NCBI GenBank assembly: GCA_039184335.1
Contig: JBCDBD010000008.1
Location: 46,090-110,089 of the forward strand
DNA: 64,000 nt
Source of the DNA: JBCDBD01 sp039184335
Lineage (GTDB): Bacteria; Bacteroidota; Bacteroidia; Flavobacteriales; Flavobacteriaceae
Reading direction: 5' to 3'
This document shows, piece after piece, positions 9,197 through 18,315 of this stretch; position 1 is the first letter of the stretch, and every line of letters starts with the position of its first letter. The position numbers and the translations under genes were made by a program. The notes below the pieces were generated by a model that was not told the origin of the DNA, did no database searches, and was given only the letters and a program-made list of their open reading frames with translations.

Positions 9197-9532
9197 ATGG
9201 CAACAGTACATACTTCCGAAATCAAATTGAAAGTGGGACTAGATGAAAATCGGGTGCCTGAAGAATTGACATGGTCTGCCCAAGATGGTGGTATTGAAAA
9301 TGAAGAAGCAAAGGCAATGCTGTTATCAGTGTGGGACAGTAAGAACAAGGAGTCGCTTAAAATAGACCTTTGGACCAAGGATATGCCCGTTGAAGAAATG
9401 AAAATCTTTTTTCACCAGACATTGGTGACCATGGCAGATACCTTTATGAAAGCTACACAAGACGAAAAAATGACGGCAACCATGAAGGATTTTTGCGACT
9501 ACTTCGCAGAAAAGTTGAAATTGAACGAATAG
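9197..9532 (+). CDS. gldC: Gliding motility protein GldC
   Basis: A 111-residue cytoplasmic protein matching GldC (TSEIKLKVGLDENRVPE opening, WSAQDGG, then LKIDLWTKDMPVEEMKIFFHQT). The ATG follows the gldB stop with no gap, so the two are translationally coupled. GldC raises gliding efficiency in Flavobacterium. There is no signal peptide. Confidence 0.93.
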   Translation: MATVHTSEIKLKVGLDENRVPEELTWSAQDGGIENEEAKAMLLSVWDSKNKESLKIDLWTKDMPVEEMKIFFHQTLVTMADTFMKATQDEKMTATMKDFCDYFAEKLKLNE

Positions 9533-9668
9533 AGACTACTGTGGGGTAATGGTTACCATCCCATTCAATTGCAAAACCACTTCTTTAGACCGCTAAGTAT
9601 GCCAATTGAAAATTGGTTCGCAATTATTGTTCCATCCATATTTTGTTGATGGTATTTCTACAACAATG

Positions 9669-10019
9669 TCAAATTGCCAAAAGATCTGAATTCATAAAGG
9701 TCCAATACAGACAGATGACATGTACACATTGGTCAAATCCGAGTATGGGATAAAAAACGCGTGGTTGGTCTTGATACCTGGCCGATAGCTTACTGGTAAA
9801 AAAATCGGTGATCAAATGTAAGGATCCATTGAATAGAGCAAAACCGAATGCGACCTGCCAAGAAAAGAGAAAATACCCAAATATCAAAAGAATTGCCGTA
9901 TAGGTCAAAATGTGCAGTAAAAGCCATTTTAAGCTGGAGCTCTTGTAGACGGCCATATTCGAGGTCTGTAGCACATAATCACCTACCCAATGCGCTATAA
10001 GAATGATAATGAAAACCAT
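9669..10019 (-). CDS. DUF3307 membrane protein
   Basis: A 116-residue protein with about four hydrophobic segments and the DUF3307 signature HWVGDYVLQTSNMA near the N-terminus, followed by a second conserved HxxxD stretch (SLHLITDFFTSKL). The His and Asp residues inside membrane segments are typical of the family, whose function is unknown. It stands alone and is divergent from the cyclase gene (107 bp). Confidence 0.8.
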   Translation of the reverse strand: MVFIIILIAHWVGDYVLQTSNMAVYKSSSLKWLLLHILTYTAILLIFGYFLFSWQVAFGFALFNGSLHLITDFFTSKLSARYQDQPRVFYPILGFDQCVHVICLYWTFMNSDLLAI

Positions 10020-10126
10020 GGGTTTAAGATAGCGATAATGTGGATGAAATTAAATTTGTTAATACAGTCTTAACCTAGCACTGCAAAAGAAGCAATACCT
10101 TTCTTTTTAAAGTTTCAAAAGACGAT

Positions 10127-12097
10127 ATGTTCAGAACCCTTCGACATCGGTTATTGTTCTGGTTTCTCGTTTTTATTGGTTTTAGCCTTGTAGCGATTGT
10201 ATTGACAATCGTTTATTTAGACAAAAGGGAAGCAATTCTGCATAAACGTGAAGCCATTGAACAGGCTTATGTTGGGCTACTGAAAACTGTTGAATCACAA
10301 CAGTATTTTTTTTCTTATGAGACCAAGAACCAAAATTTCTTTGAAACCGGAAAAAGCGTCTATTTAAAAAGGTATGAGGTTCAATTTGATAGCATGCTTT
10401 TATTGCTCAACGCAATAGATTTACGTTCCAATGCTGAATGGTCAAATAATGTAAATGAACTAAAGAGGGAAATAGGGCAAATTGATTCCCTGTTTCTTTA
10501 TTTGACCCAGAAAGTAAAAGAACGTGGGTTCAAAGATTATAGCCTTGAAGGTGCGATGCGCAATCATGCACATTGGCTTGAAGCAATTGATGGGATACCC
10601 GCCCGTGATGTTTTGTCACTGCGTCGCCATGAGAAAGATTATATCATTAGAAATGAGCCGGAGTATGTGGACAAGTTGATTCGATTGGCCCATACCTTGC
10701 AGGCAAGATTTGCAGGTAATTTTTATTTGGATAAGAAGCTTAAAGACAGTGTTCAATACCATTTAAATGCTTATGTAACCAAGTTTAGGCATATGGTGGC
10801 TTTGGACAAGTTGATAGGCATCAAGGACAATACAGGTCTTAAACAACAACTGGATGCTAAAATTTTGGCCTCAGAAACAAGTTTCAGTAGTTTGGTTTAC
10901 CAAACAAGGCAATGGGCAAGAAGTGAGTTTAGAAAACTCACCATTATTTTTATGGCCATTGGGCTGTCTCTTTTGGCTTTTAGTGTTTTTCTCAGTGCAT
11001 TTATAGCCAAACGTATTACAAAACCACTTACTGAACTCACAGCCCATATCACTCGTTTTGTGGATAGTAATTTTACCTTGGAAACAGAATATCCTGTTGT
11101 GTGAACCAAGGATGAGATTGGAAGCCTCACCCAAAATTTTTCGCATCTTAAGGATGAGGTCATCAATCGGCTTAAATTTTTCAAACAAAGAGTGGATGAG
11201 CGCACAGAAGAGTTGGCCAATGCCAATAAGCGGTTGGTACGTTTAAGTGAAGCAAACAGCCGTTTTGTGCCTGATGAATTTTTGGACCACCTTGGTAAAG
11301 AGGGTATTGAAGATGTGATGTTGGGCGATCACGTAGAACGCCATATGACATTGGTTTTCAAAGATATACGTGGATTTGCCAAAATTTCAGAAGCATTGAA
11401 TCCAGAAGAGAACTTTGCGTTTATCAACACCTATCTGGCTGGCGTGGTGCCCATTATTCAAAAGAACGGCGGTTTTATAGATAAGTTTATTGGCGATTCG
11501 GTAATGGCGTTGTTTCATGACGATGCTGGCCTGGCCATAAGAACGGCTTTTGAGTTTGAAGATTTTTTGGAAACGTTCAATACGGCACAATTAAAAAAAG
11601 GGAAACATAAGGTTCGTGTGGGCACAGGCATACATACGGGGCATTTGATCTTGGGCACTATAGGACATAGCAACCGCCTTGAGACCACGGTAGTTTCTGA
11701 TGCAGTAAATACTGCCTCACGAATTGAAGGGCTTTCCAAGTATTACGATGCCAAGGTAATCGCAACAGAAGCCACGCTGAAAGAAATCAAAAATGGGGAA
11801 GAATTCAATTACCGGTTCTTGGATAAGGTTAAGGTGAAGGGAAAGTCAACAACCATTGAAGTATATGAATTTCTTTCTCCAAAGGATGTGGAAAAGTTAC
11901 GTACTTTGAGAGACTACAAGAAAGGGATTGCAATGATACGTGAACGAAAGATAGATGAAGCCTCCCAAATTTTTAAGAAGTTGGCAAAATCGCAGCCTCA
12001 AGACAAAGCGGTTGCAATTTTTGCGGAACGGTGCTCCAATTATTTGCAATATAAGACCGAAAAATGGAATGAGATTACGCAAATGATGACAAAATAA
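10127..12097 (+). pseudogene. Membrane class III adenylate cyclase interrupted by an in-frame TGA
   Basis: Two open stretches in the same frame (10127-11104 and the continuation to 12097) make one 656-codon gene split by a single TGA at 11102-11104. The first part has a TM helix (about 9-29), a helical extracytoplasmic sensor, a second TM (about 268-290) and most of a HAMP domain. After the stop the HAMP continues directly (TKDEIGSLTQNF). The cyclase domain follows, with metal-binding Asp in FKDIRGF and IGDSVMALF, the adenine-selecting Lys in FIDKFIGD, and the VVSDAVNTASRIE motif. The nearest internal ATG, at 11192, could give a 301-residue soluble cyclase. Nonsense mutation, sequencing error and restart all remain possible. 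Confidence 0.88.
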
Positions 12098-12180
12098 GGG
12101 CGTATCAGCTAGAGTGAAATGACAGCTAGGGTATTTTACACTAAAAAATTTCCTTTGTTACTGCTAAATAAATTGAAAAG

Positions 12181-13611
12181 ATGAAAAAATTTGATCTCAT
12201 TGTTATCGGTTCAGGCCCTGCTGGCGAAAAAGCAGCGGCTAAAGCAGCCTATTTTGGATTTAAGGTGGCTTTGATAGAAAAAGAGAATAAGTTCGGTGGG
12301 GCAGGTATCCAGACCGGTACCCTTCCTTCAAAAACATTGAAAGAGACCGCACTGTACCTTTCAGGAATCTATCAAAAAGGCGTCTTCGGCATTGATAAAA
12401 AGATAGGTCGAAAGACTGGGGTGCAAGATTTTCTTTACCGTAAAGATTATGTGACCAATCATATGGACAAGGTGGTGGAATTCAATTTAGAAAAACATGG
12501 CGTTACCGTTTTTGAGGGAATGGCAAGTTTTGTCTCACCACATCAAGTAAAGATTTCAGGGGAACTGGAGCAGGTCATTGAAGGGGATAACATATTGATT
12601 GCCACGGGTTCTTACCCCTATCATCCCCCAAACATTCCCTTCGATGATAAACGGGTACACGATTCAGATTCGATACTTGGGATCAAACGTTTTCCAAAAT
12701 CCATTTGTGTGTTGGGTGCGGGGGTGATCGGTTGTGAGTATACCACCATTTTTGGCGCTATGGGAGTCAAGACCTTTTTGGTCAACGATCGCGATAAGAT
12801 TCTTGGGTTTTTAGATGCCGAACTATCAGAAGCTTTGGTGGAGCAGATGGATAAAAGTGGAATCAAAATTTTGTTCAATAATTCCGTTACCGCATTTGAA
12901 GTGCCTGAAGACGAGGATGAACCGTTGCGATTGCAATTAAAAACAGGCGAAACCCTAAATGTTGATATGTTTCTTTTTGCTGCGGGTCGTAGCGGATCTA
13001 TCAAAGGCTTGAACTTAGCGGGTATAGGTGTAGAAACGGGTAAGCGTGAAACGGTTGTGGTCAATGACAAGTACCAAACCAATCTGCCACATATTTTTGC
13101 TGTGGGCGATGTCATTGGTTTTCCGGCCTTGGCTAGCACGAGTATGGAACAAGGTCGTATTGCGATTACCCATATGTTTGGTACAGGCGACTTGGAGACA
13201 TTGGCAGACATTTTTCCCTATGGCATTTATACCGTGCCAGAGGTGAGTATGGTGGGCATCACAGAAGAGCAGGCCAAAGAGAGAGGACTTGACTATGGGG
13301 TCGGGCATAGCTACTACCGTGATACATCACGCGGAATCATCATTGGAGATCGTGATAACGGATTTATAAAATTGGTTTTTGACAGAAAGAGCAAGATTGT
13401 ATTAGGCGTGCATATTATTGGAAACATGGCCACGGAACTTATCCATTATGGTATGGAGATGGTGCGTGACAACAAAACCTTGGGTCATTTGATCGCTACG
13501 GTATTCAATTATCCCACCTTGCATAACCTGTATAAATATGCCGCTTATGATGCCTTGGGCAATTTAGCAGGCAAAAAGGTCAAAACGGCTGGGGAGCGTT
13601 TTGAGGCATAA
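12181..13611 (+). CDS. sthA: SthA-like soluble NAD(P) transhydrogenase, no redox disulfide
   Basis: A 476-residue flavoprotein of the lipoamide-dehydrogenase fold. The FAD Rossmann motif is GSGPAGEKAA (10-19), the NAD(P) motif is GAGVIGCEY near 180, the second FAD motif is VGDVIGFPALAS, and a dimerisation domain closes the protein. The active-site segment reads GGAGIQTGTLPSK (39-51). Both cysteines of the CxxxxC disulfide are absent (G42, T47), which excludes a disulfide reductase and fits an Si-specific pyridine nucleotide transhydrogenase. E. coli SthA keeps one of the two. It would balance NADH and NADPH in the cytosol. Confidence 0.82.
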   Translation: MKKFDLIVIGSGPAGEKAAAKAAYFGFKVALIEKENKFGGAGIQTGTLPSKTLKETALYLSGIYQKGVFGIDKKIGRKTGVQDFLYRKDYVTNHMDKVVEFNLEKHGVTVFEGMASFVSPHQVKISGELEQVIEGDNILIATGSYPYHPPNIPFDDKRVHDSDSILGIKRFPKSICVLGAGVIGCEYTTIFGAMGVKTFLVNDRDKILGFLDAELSEALVEQMDKSGIKILFNNSVTAFEVPEDEDEPLRLQLKTGETLNVDMFLFAAGRSGSIKGLNLAGIGVETGKRETVVVNDKYQTNLPHIFAVGDVIGFPALASTSMEQGRIAITHMFGTGDLETLADIFPYGIYTVPEVSMVGITEEQAKERGLDYGVGHSYYRDTSRGIIIGDRDNGFIKLVFDRKSKIVLGVHIIGNMATELIHYGMEMVRDNKTLGHLIATVFNYPTLHNLYKYAAYDALGNLAGKKVKTAGERFEA

Positions 13612-13672
13612 GAACCGCTTATAATTGGCAATGGGCAATGTCTTGTGCACTGACTCACGGTAGAAATGCATT

Positions 13673-14365
13673 TCAGACCGTTTTAAAATGCAGTTTGTCA
13701 TTTGAAATTTCATTGGAAAACTCGATTCTAAGCTGCTCGATTTTTTCTTGAAAGAACCTGTAGATTTTTTTTGAATTCTTTTCAGCCTTTTTTGCATCCA
13801 AAAAGTCTGCTTTCAGGTATCTTGAAATAGAAAAAAGTGTTCTTGGAAATTCATAGATGACCAAGCTGTTCTCCTTTACCGTTGCCCGTACCCAGAAAGG
13901 TTCGCTGTAAGTATCTTCACGCACATAGAGAATATCAAAATTGTCTTCTACCATTTCAGCATATTTGTTTAGTGAGTGCAGACTTTTGGGCATTCCAACC
14001 TCAACCTGTATTTGGTTCGACTTAAATGTTCGGATGCTATCATCTGGGAATGAAAAATGAATTGGGGTTTTCGTTTTGAGTAATTTACCGAGACGGCCTG
14101 TAAAATTCATAAAATAGCCGGTGGCAAGAATTTCGGCCAACGACTTTTTATAGGCCTTCACATTCTCGCGATAAAAAATAATGGCAAGAATGACCGACAT
14201 GATTAGTCCAATGGCAATAGCAGTCCATATATTAGGGAAAAATTCAGGGGCCATGCCCTGTAGATAGCCATTGTATGTGCCTACAGTGGGGAAAACAGAA
14301 TAGAAAAGGTCTTTTAGCGGTAAAAATTTAAAACTTAATTTCATGTGCTCTAGAATATGGTACAC
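13673..14365 (-). CDS. Membrane-anchored protein with probable STING-like domain
   Basis: A 230-residue protein with a TM helix at about 46-65 and a soluble C-terminal domain. The domain begins ATGYFMNFTGRL (81-92), resembling the GYxxNF helix of prokaryotic STING. The strand IYEFPRTLFSISRYL (170-184) parallels the bacterial DMPTTL motif, with E172 and T176 at the positions I recall for the c-di-GMP contacts D169 and T173. It also resembles the human STING stretch EYATPLQTLFAMSQY. TM-STING is known from CBASS operons, but no CD-NTase gene is nearby. An alternative start is the ATG at 14342-14344. The assignment is from remembered motifs only. Confidence 0.45.
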   Translation of the reverse strand: MYHILEHMKLSFKFLPLKDLFYSVFPTVGTYNGYLQGMAPEFFPNIWTAIAIGLIMSVILAIIFYRENVKAYKKSLAEILATGYFMNFTGRLGKLLKTKTPIHFSFPDDSIRTFKSNQIQVEVGMPKSLHSLNKYAEMVEDNFDILYVREDTYSEPFWVRATVKENSLVIYEFPRTLFSISRYLKADFLDAKKAEKNSKKIYRFFQEKIEQLRIEFSNEISNDKLHFKTV

Positions 14366-14436
14366 AACATGTTTAGATAGGTGTAAAATACGTTTTTAGG
14401 CAATTCTTTATAACGATATCATAAAAATTTTACCAA

Positions 14437-14811
14437 ATGAAAAAGAAAATCATTCAAAAGCTTCTTTTTGTATACAACGCCAATTCAGGCCGTGGCAATG
14501 CTTTTTTTGATAGTATGCACAAAGTACTTAGCCCTAAGAGCTATGATTGCAGGTTGTGTGAACTCACATACGGGGTAGTGGTCGAAAACCGTACCTGGAA
14601 AAGGTTTCGTAGCGAAACCGATCATCATATGGCCTTTTTGCACAAAGATGAATTTGCCAAAAAATACGCCAGTAAGTTTGGGCATTCCTTTTCATTTCCT
14701 ATTGTGCTCATTGAAGGGGGGCATGGACTTGAGGTATTGATTTCGACTGATGAATTGAACCAGGTCAACACAGTACACGCATTGATTCGATTGGTAAAGG
14801 AGCGTACTTGA
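14437..14811 (+). CDS. Conserved small protein of unknown function
   Basis: A 124-residue cytoplasmic protein with no signal or TM segment. Visible features are LLFVYNANSGRGNAFFDSMHK near the start, a CRLCELTYG motif (a CxxC pair, about 38-41), and a C-terminal FPIVLIEGGHGLEVLIS strand. I recall similar proteins in other flavobacteria, sometimes labelled GTPase, but there is no P-loop or NKxD, so I do not support that label. It is divergent from the STING-like gene (71 bp). Confidence 0.6.
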   Translation: MKKKIIQKLLFVYNANSGRGNAFFDSMHKVLSPKSYDCRLCELTYGVVVENRTWKRFRSETDHHMAFLHKDEFAKKYASKFGHSFSFPIVLIEGGHGLEVLISTDELNQVNTVHALIRLVKERT

Positions 14812-14904
14812 CGATGGTAGAAGAATAATAGAAAGCAATCTCTTGGCCTATTGTGGTCAGCCAAAAGATTGCCTCGTTAAAACTTTGGGTAAAGGTAAAA
14901 GGGG

Positions 14905-15618
14905 TCATAACTTCATGGGCACTTCCATCAACAGTACACGGCTTTGGGTCACCGATTTGAAGTCCAGTTTTTGGGTGTCCCAAATACCAAGACCATCGCG
15001 TTTTTCCAATCGCTGTCCGTTAATTTCAATTTTGCCCTCTAAAACAAAAGCATAGACACCATTTCTCTCTTTTTTAAATTCGTACAAATCGGTGCTGCCT
15101 GCTTCGAACTTTCCCAAATGAAACCAAGCATCTTGGTATATCCAAACCCCATTATCATCAGCATTTGGGGAAAGTACTTGGTAAAATTGGTTGTTTTTCT
15201 CCATATCCTTTGTTGAAATCTGGTCGTAGCGTGGCACTACATTCCGTTGGTTCGGAAACACCCAAATCTGCAAAAACTTTACCTCTCGGTCATTGTTTTT
15301 GTTGTACTCGCTGTGAAATATACCAGTACCGGCACTCATTACCTGTACATCGCCTTGTTTGATGGTGGCTACATTGCCCATACTGTCTTTATGCTCCAAA
15401 TCACCCTCTAGGGCAATGGAAATGATTTCCATATTATCATGGGGGTGGGTACCAAACCCCTTGCCAGGAGCAACGGTATCATCGTTCAGTACACGTAATA
15501 CGCCAAAATGGTTGCGCTCATAATTTTGATAGTCGGCAAAGCTAAAGGTATGGTAGCTTTTGAGCCAGCCATGGTCGGCATGGCCTCGGGTCGCTGCTTT
15601 ATGCAATACTGATTTCAT
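14905..15618 (-). CDS. Pirin-family bicupin
   Basis: A 237-residue pirin-like protein. The metal ligands are in the cupin motif THPHDNMEIIS (two His and a Glu), with a further His and Glu in GTGIFHSEYN. The opening HGWLKSYHTFSFADY is typical of YhaK/YhhW-type pirins, some of which act as quercetin dioxygenases; others are regulators. The length is normal for the family. It sits head-to-head with nothing and 90 bp from the AraC regulator gene, which reads in the same direction upstream and could control it. Confidence 0.9.
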   Translation of the reverse strand: MKSVLHKAATRGHADHGWLKSYHTFSFADYQNYERNHFGVLRVLNDDTVAPGKGFGTHPHDNMEIISIALEGDLEHKDSMGNVATIKQGDVQVMSAGTGIFHSEYNKNNDREVKFLQIWVFPNQRNVVPRYDQISTKDMEKNNQFYQVLSPNADDNGVWIYQDAWFHLGKFEAGSTDLYEFKKERNGVYAFVLEGKIEINGQRLEKRDGLGIWDTQKLDFKSVTQSRVLLMEVPMKL

Positions 15619-15708
15619 AACGGTAACTTTTTTGTCTGTTACAAAGTTCCGCTGAAACCATGGAAAGCATGATATGAAAAAACGGCAAGGAATTATGAAA
15701 ATCCGATG

Positions 15709-16575
15709 TTAAACTTTTTTCCTGAATGTTTTGGGCGATAGTCCTGTGCATTTTTTAAAAAATGCACTAAAATTAGAAGGTTCAGAAAAACCAAGTTTAT
15801 AGGCAATTTCCTTGGTAGAGAGTCCAGTGAAAAACAACAGGTGTTTAGCGGCCAAGGTAATTCTGCTCTGCAGGTGTTCTTTGGCTGTTTTACCGGTCAG
15901 TGATTTTACGACCCGGTTCAGATGGTCAGGTGAGATGTTTAGGGCCTCGGCATAAGATGTTGTATGGTGCCATCGTAAATGCTCTTCATCGATCATCTTC
16001 TTGAAATTGCGCAATAAGGTGCCGCCTGATGCCATAGTTTGGGTGTCTAGTCTGTGTAATGTACAATGCCTGTGGGCAGTAATCAACAATAGCTTTAAAA
16101 GTGCACCTATGGCCTCAAATTTAAACGGTTTGTCAGATACGTATTGTGTGTGTATTTGCTCTGCATACGCTTCAAGTTGAGATATGGATACGGCATCTAG
16201 GAGCAATGGAGGGGTATCTTCAAAACCATGAAACAAGTTGATATCGGCAATGAAATGGCTTGAAATGTTGTTTAGGGTCAAAAACTGCTCCGCGAATACC
16301 AATGAATAACCGATTGATTTTTTTTTCTCGTTCAACTGATGAACTTGCCCCGGACCAATAAAGTAGACTTGGTTTGCAGTAATCTGATACGAATTAAAAT
16401 CAATTTGATGGGTCCCATCACCTTCCTTGATGATTAAAATAGTATAAAAGTCATGGCGATGTGGAGCATCAGGCTGCCCCTTGCGCTTTTCATGGATGTC
16501 CTCCATACGCGAAATGCCAAAACTTAGGTTTGCATCAGCCTGGTTTACCTGAAGGTAGGTTTTGACATCGTCCAT
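15709..16575 (-). CDS. AraC-family transcriptional regulator
   Basis: A 288-residue regulator. The N-terminal cupin-like sensor carries APHRHDFYTILIIKEG and later QVYFIGPGQVHQL. The C-terminal 100 residues have the two helix-turn-helix units of AraC/XylS, ending GLSTKEIAYKLGFSEPSNFSAFFKKCTGLSPKTFRKK. The ligand is unknown. It lies upstream of the pirin gene on the same strand, a plausible target. It follows engB with 7 bp between them. Confidence 0.92.
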   Translation of the reverse strand: MDDVKTYLQVNQADANLSFGISRMEDIHEKRKGQPDAPHRHDFYTILIIKEGDGTHQIDFNSYQITANQVYFIGPGQVHQLNEKKKSIGYSLVFAEQFLTLNNISSHFIADINLFHGFEDTPPLLLDAVSISQLEAYAEQIHTQYVSDKPFKFEAIGALLKLLLITAHRHCTLHRLDTQTMASGGTLLRNFKKMIDEEHLRWHHTTSYAEALNISPDHLNRVVKSLTGKTAKEHLQSRITLAAKHLLFFTGLSTKEIAYKLGFSEPSNFSAFFKKCTGLSPKTFRKKV

Positions 16576-16582
16576 TTTAGGT

Positions 16583-17200
16583 CTAAGGGGCTGTGGTTTT
16601 TCTCAATTGGCCATTGATGGTATCAATATACGCAAGTACTTCTTCACGTCCAGTACGGTTTGTGGATGAGGTTATAAAATACGGGGGGGCTTCTTCCCAC
16701 GCCGTTGACAACAAGTGGTCCAAATAATTGCCAACCTGACGTTCAATGACATTCGGCTTAAGCTTGTCCACTTTGGTGAAAATCAGTGCAAATGGTATTC
16801 CATGGGTGCCTAACCACTCCATAAACTCAAGATCAATGGGTTGGGGTTCGTGTCGAATATCTACCAGGACAAAAGCACTGACCAACTGTTTTCGTTTTTC
16901 GAAATAGGCGGTAATGTATTTCTGAAAAGTCTTTTTGTCTTTTTTTGAGACACGCGCATACCCATACCCCGGTAAGTCGACCAAAAACCAATTCTTGTTA
17001 ATTTTAAAGTGATTGATGAGTTGGGTCTTGCCAGGGCGGCCTGAGGTTTTGGCCAAGCCTTTTCGGTCGACCAACATATTGATCAATGAAGATTTACCAA
17101 CGTTTGAACGGCCAATGAAAGCGTATTCAGGCAATGGCTCTTTGGGACATTTGTCCACTTCTGAATTACTCATTACAAATTCGGCAGCTGTGATTTTCAT
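16583..17200 (-). CDS. engB: Ribosome biogenesis GTPase EngB (YsxC/YihA)
   Basis: A 205-residue essential GTPase for 50S subunit assembly. G1 is GRSNVGKSSLIN near residue 31, G3 is DLPGYGYA, G4 is TKVDK and the G5 region is FITSS. The length matches the family. It lies downstream of the alpha/beta hydrolase gene on the same strand (85 bp gap). Confidence 0.96.
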   Translation of the reverse strand: MKITAAEFVMSNSEVDKCPKEPLPEYAFIGRSNVGKSSLINMLVDRKGLAKTSGRPGKTQLINHFKINKNWFLVDLPGYGYARVSKKDKKTFQKYITAYFEKRKQLVSAFVLVDIRHEPQPIDLEFMEWLGTHGIPFALIFTKVDKLKPNVIERQVGNYLDHLLSTAWEEAPPYFITSSTNRTGREEVLAYIDTINGQLRKTTAP

Positions 17201-17285
17201 GGTATCAAAAAAAGCATTTGGTGCAAGCCTTGGGGCGTTTGCACAGAAAATTCCTTTAGGTGCTAAATACAGTCTAAAATCTAAT

Positions 17286-18050
17286 TTAGAATTTGCGCTT
17301 GTCTAACCATGCCTTAAGTATGGTGTTGAACTTTTCAGGATGTTCCATCATAGGGGCATGGCCACATTTTTCAATCCAGAAAAGCTCAGAATCAGGTAAA
17401 AGTTCATGAAATTCCTCAGCGACGTTGGGGGGGGTCACCGTATCATTTTCACCCCAAATAATACAAGTAGGCGTATTCATTTTGGGCAGATCTTTTGACA
17501 TGTTGTGTCGAATGGCACTTTTGGCGATGGCCAAGGTCTTTACCAGTTTCATTCGGTCGTTGACTGTTGCGAAAACCTCATCGACGATTTCCTTGGTGGC
17601 CACTTCAGGGTCATAGAAGACGTCTTGTGCCTTTTTTTTGATGAATTCATAGTCACCACGCTTGGGGTAACCGTCACCCATGGCGCTTTCATAGAGACCC
17701 GAGCTACCTGTGATTACAAGGGCCCTGACCATTTCAGGATACATTTTGGTGTGTAGTAAACCAATGTGCCCGCCCAGGGAGTTCCCTAGTAGAATTACAT
17801 CCTTCAGTCCTTTGAACTCAATGAATTCCTCTAAAAACTTGGCGAAGTTCTTGACCGTGGTCTTGAGCATGGGCATATCATAGATGGGCAGTTCAGGAAC
17901 CAGGACCTTATACCCTTGGGTAGGAAAGTAATCGGTAACACCATGAAAATTACTTAACCCTCCCATAAGGCCATGCAATATGATAATTGGGCTGCCTTGC
18001 CCAATTTCAATGTACCGGTATTTTCCCTCCGTGATTATCTCGTCCTCCAT
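17286..18050 (-). CDS. Alpha/beta hydrolase
   Basis: A 254-residue alpha/beta fold hydrolase. The oxyanion loop is ILHGLMGG (about 24-31), the nucleophile elbow is GNSLGG (Ser in the middle), the acid is in IIWGENDTVTPP and the catalytic His is in EKCGHAPMMEHPE. The substrate cannot be inferred. A gene of this type commonly precedes engB and mraZ in flavobacteria. There is no signal peptide. Confidence 0.9.
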   Translation of the reverse strand: MEDEIITEGKYRYIEIGQGSPIIILHGLMGGLSNFHGVTDYFPTQGYKVLVPELPIYDMPMLKTTVKNFAKFLEEFIEFKGLKDVILLGNSLGGHIGLLHTKMYPEMVRALVITGSSGLYESAMGDGYPKRGDYEFIKKKAQDVFYDPEVATKEIVDEVFATVNDRMKLVKTLAIAKSAIRHNMSKDLPKMNTPTCIIWGENDTVTPPNVAEEFHELLPDSELFWIEKCGHAPMMEHPEKFNTILKAWLDKRKF

Positions 18051-18242
18051 CTAAGTTGGTATGGTATAGAGCGGCAAATATAGGCAATTCAATTCATACG
18101 ATTTTTTGCTTTTTCGATAGCTAAGGCCAGCCTTTCAGTCCAAAACTTCTATTGTAAAGTATGTCTTTAAGACTGTAAAAACCATCAATTTTATACGAAC
18201 AGGTGGAATTTTTACGTTAAAAATTTAAATTTTATTAACAAA

Positions 18243-18272
18243 GTGGGTTAGAGTGGGAAAAAGTGGAGAGAA
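18243..18272 (+). promoter_or_regulatory. MraZ operator: three phased GTGGG/A repeats
   Basis: GTGGGTTAGA, GTGGGAAAAA and GTGGAGAGAA start at 18243, 18253 and 18263, a period of exactly 10 bp. This matches the TGGGN direct-repeat operator through which MraZ represses its own operon in E. coli. It lies 44-73 bp before the mraZ start. Confidence 0.88.
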
Positions 18273-18278
18273 TTTGTA

Positions 18279-18286
18279 TATATTTG
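18279..18286 (+). promoter_or_regulatory. Candidate -7 box (TATATTTG) of the dcw operon
   Basis: A perfect TAnnTTTG match 7 bp after the last MraZ repeat and about 30 bp before the mraZ start. The operator would overlap the -33 region, which fits repression by MraZ. Confidence 0.55.
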
Positions 18287-18315
18287 AATCAATAACGACA
18301 ACAATCTGATTTTTA

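Noticed and set aside
11102..11104. TGA read as selenocysteine in the cyclase gene
   Set aside because: The position is a variable HAMP linker residue, not a redox site, and I see no bacterial SECIS-like hairpin directly after it.
12621..13211. 196-codon minus-strand frame inside sthA
   Set aside because: Composition is low-complexity and Ser/Pro/Thr-rich, typical of an antisense shadow of a conserved gene.
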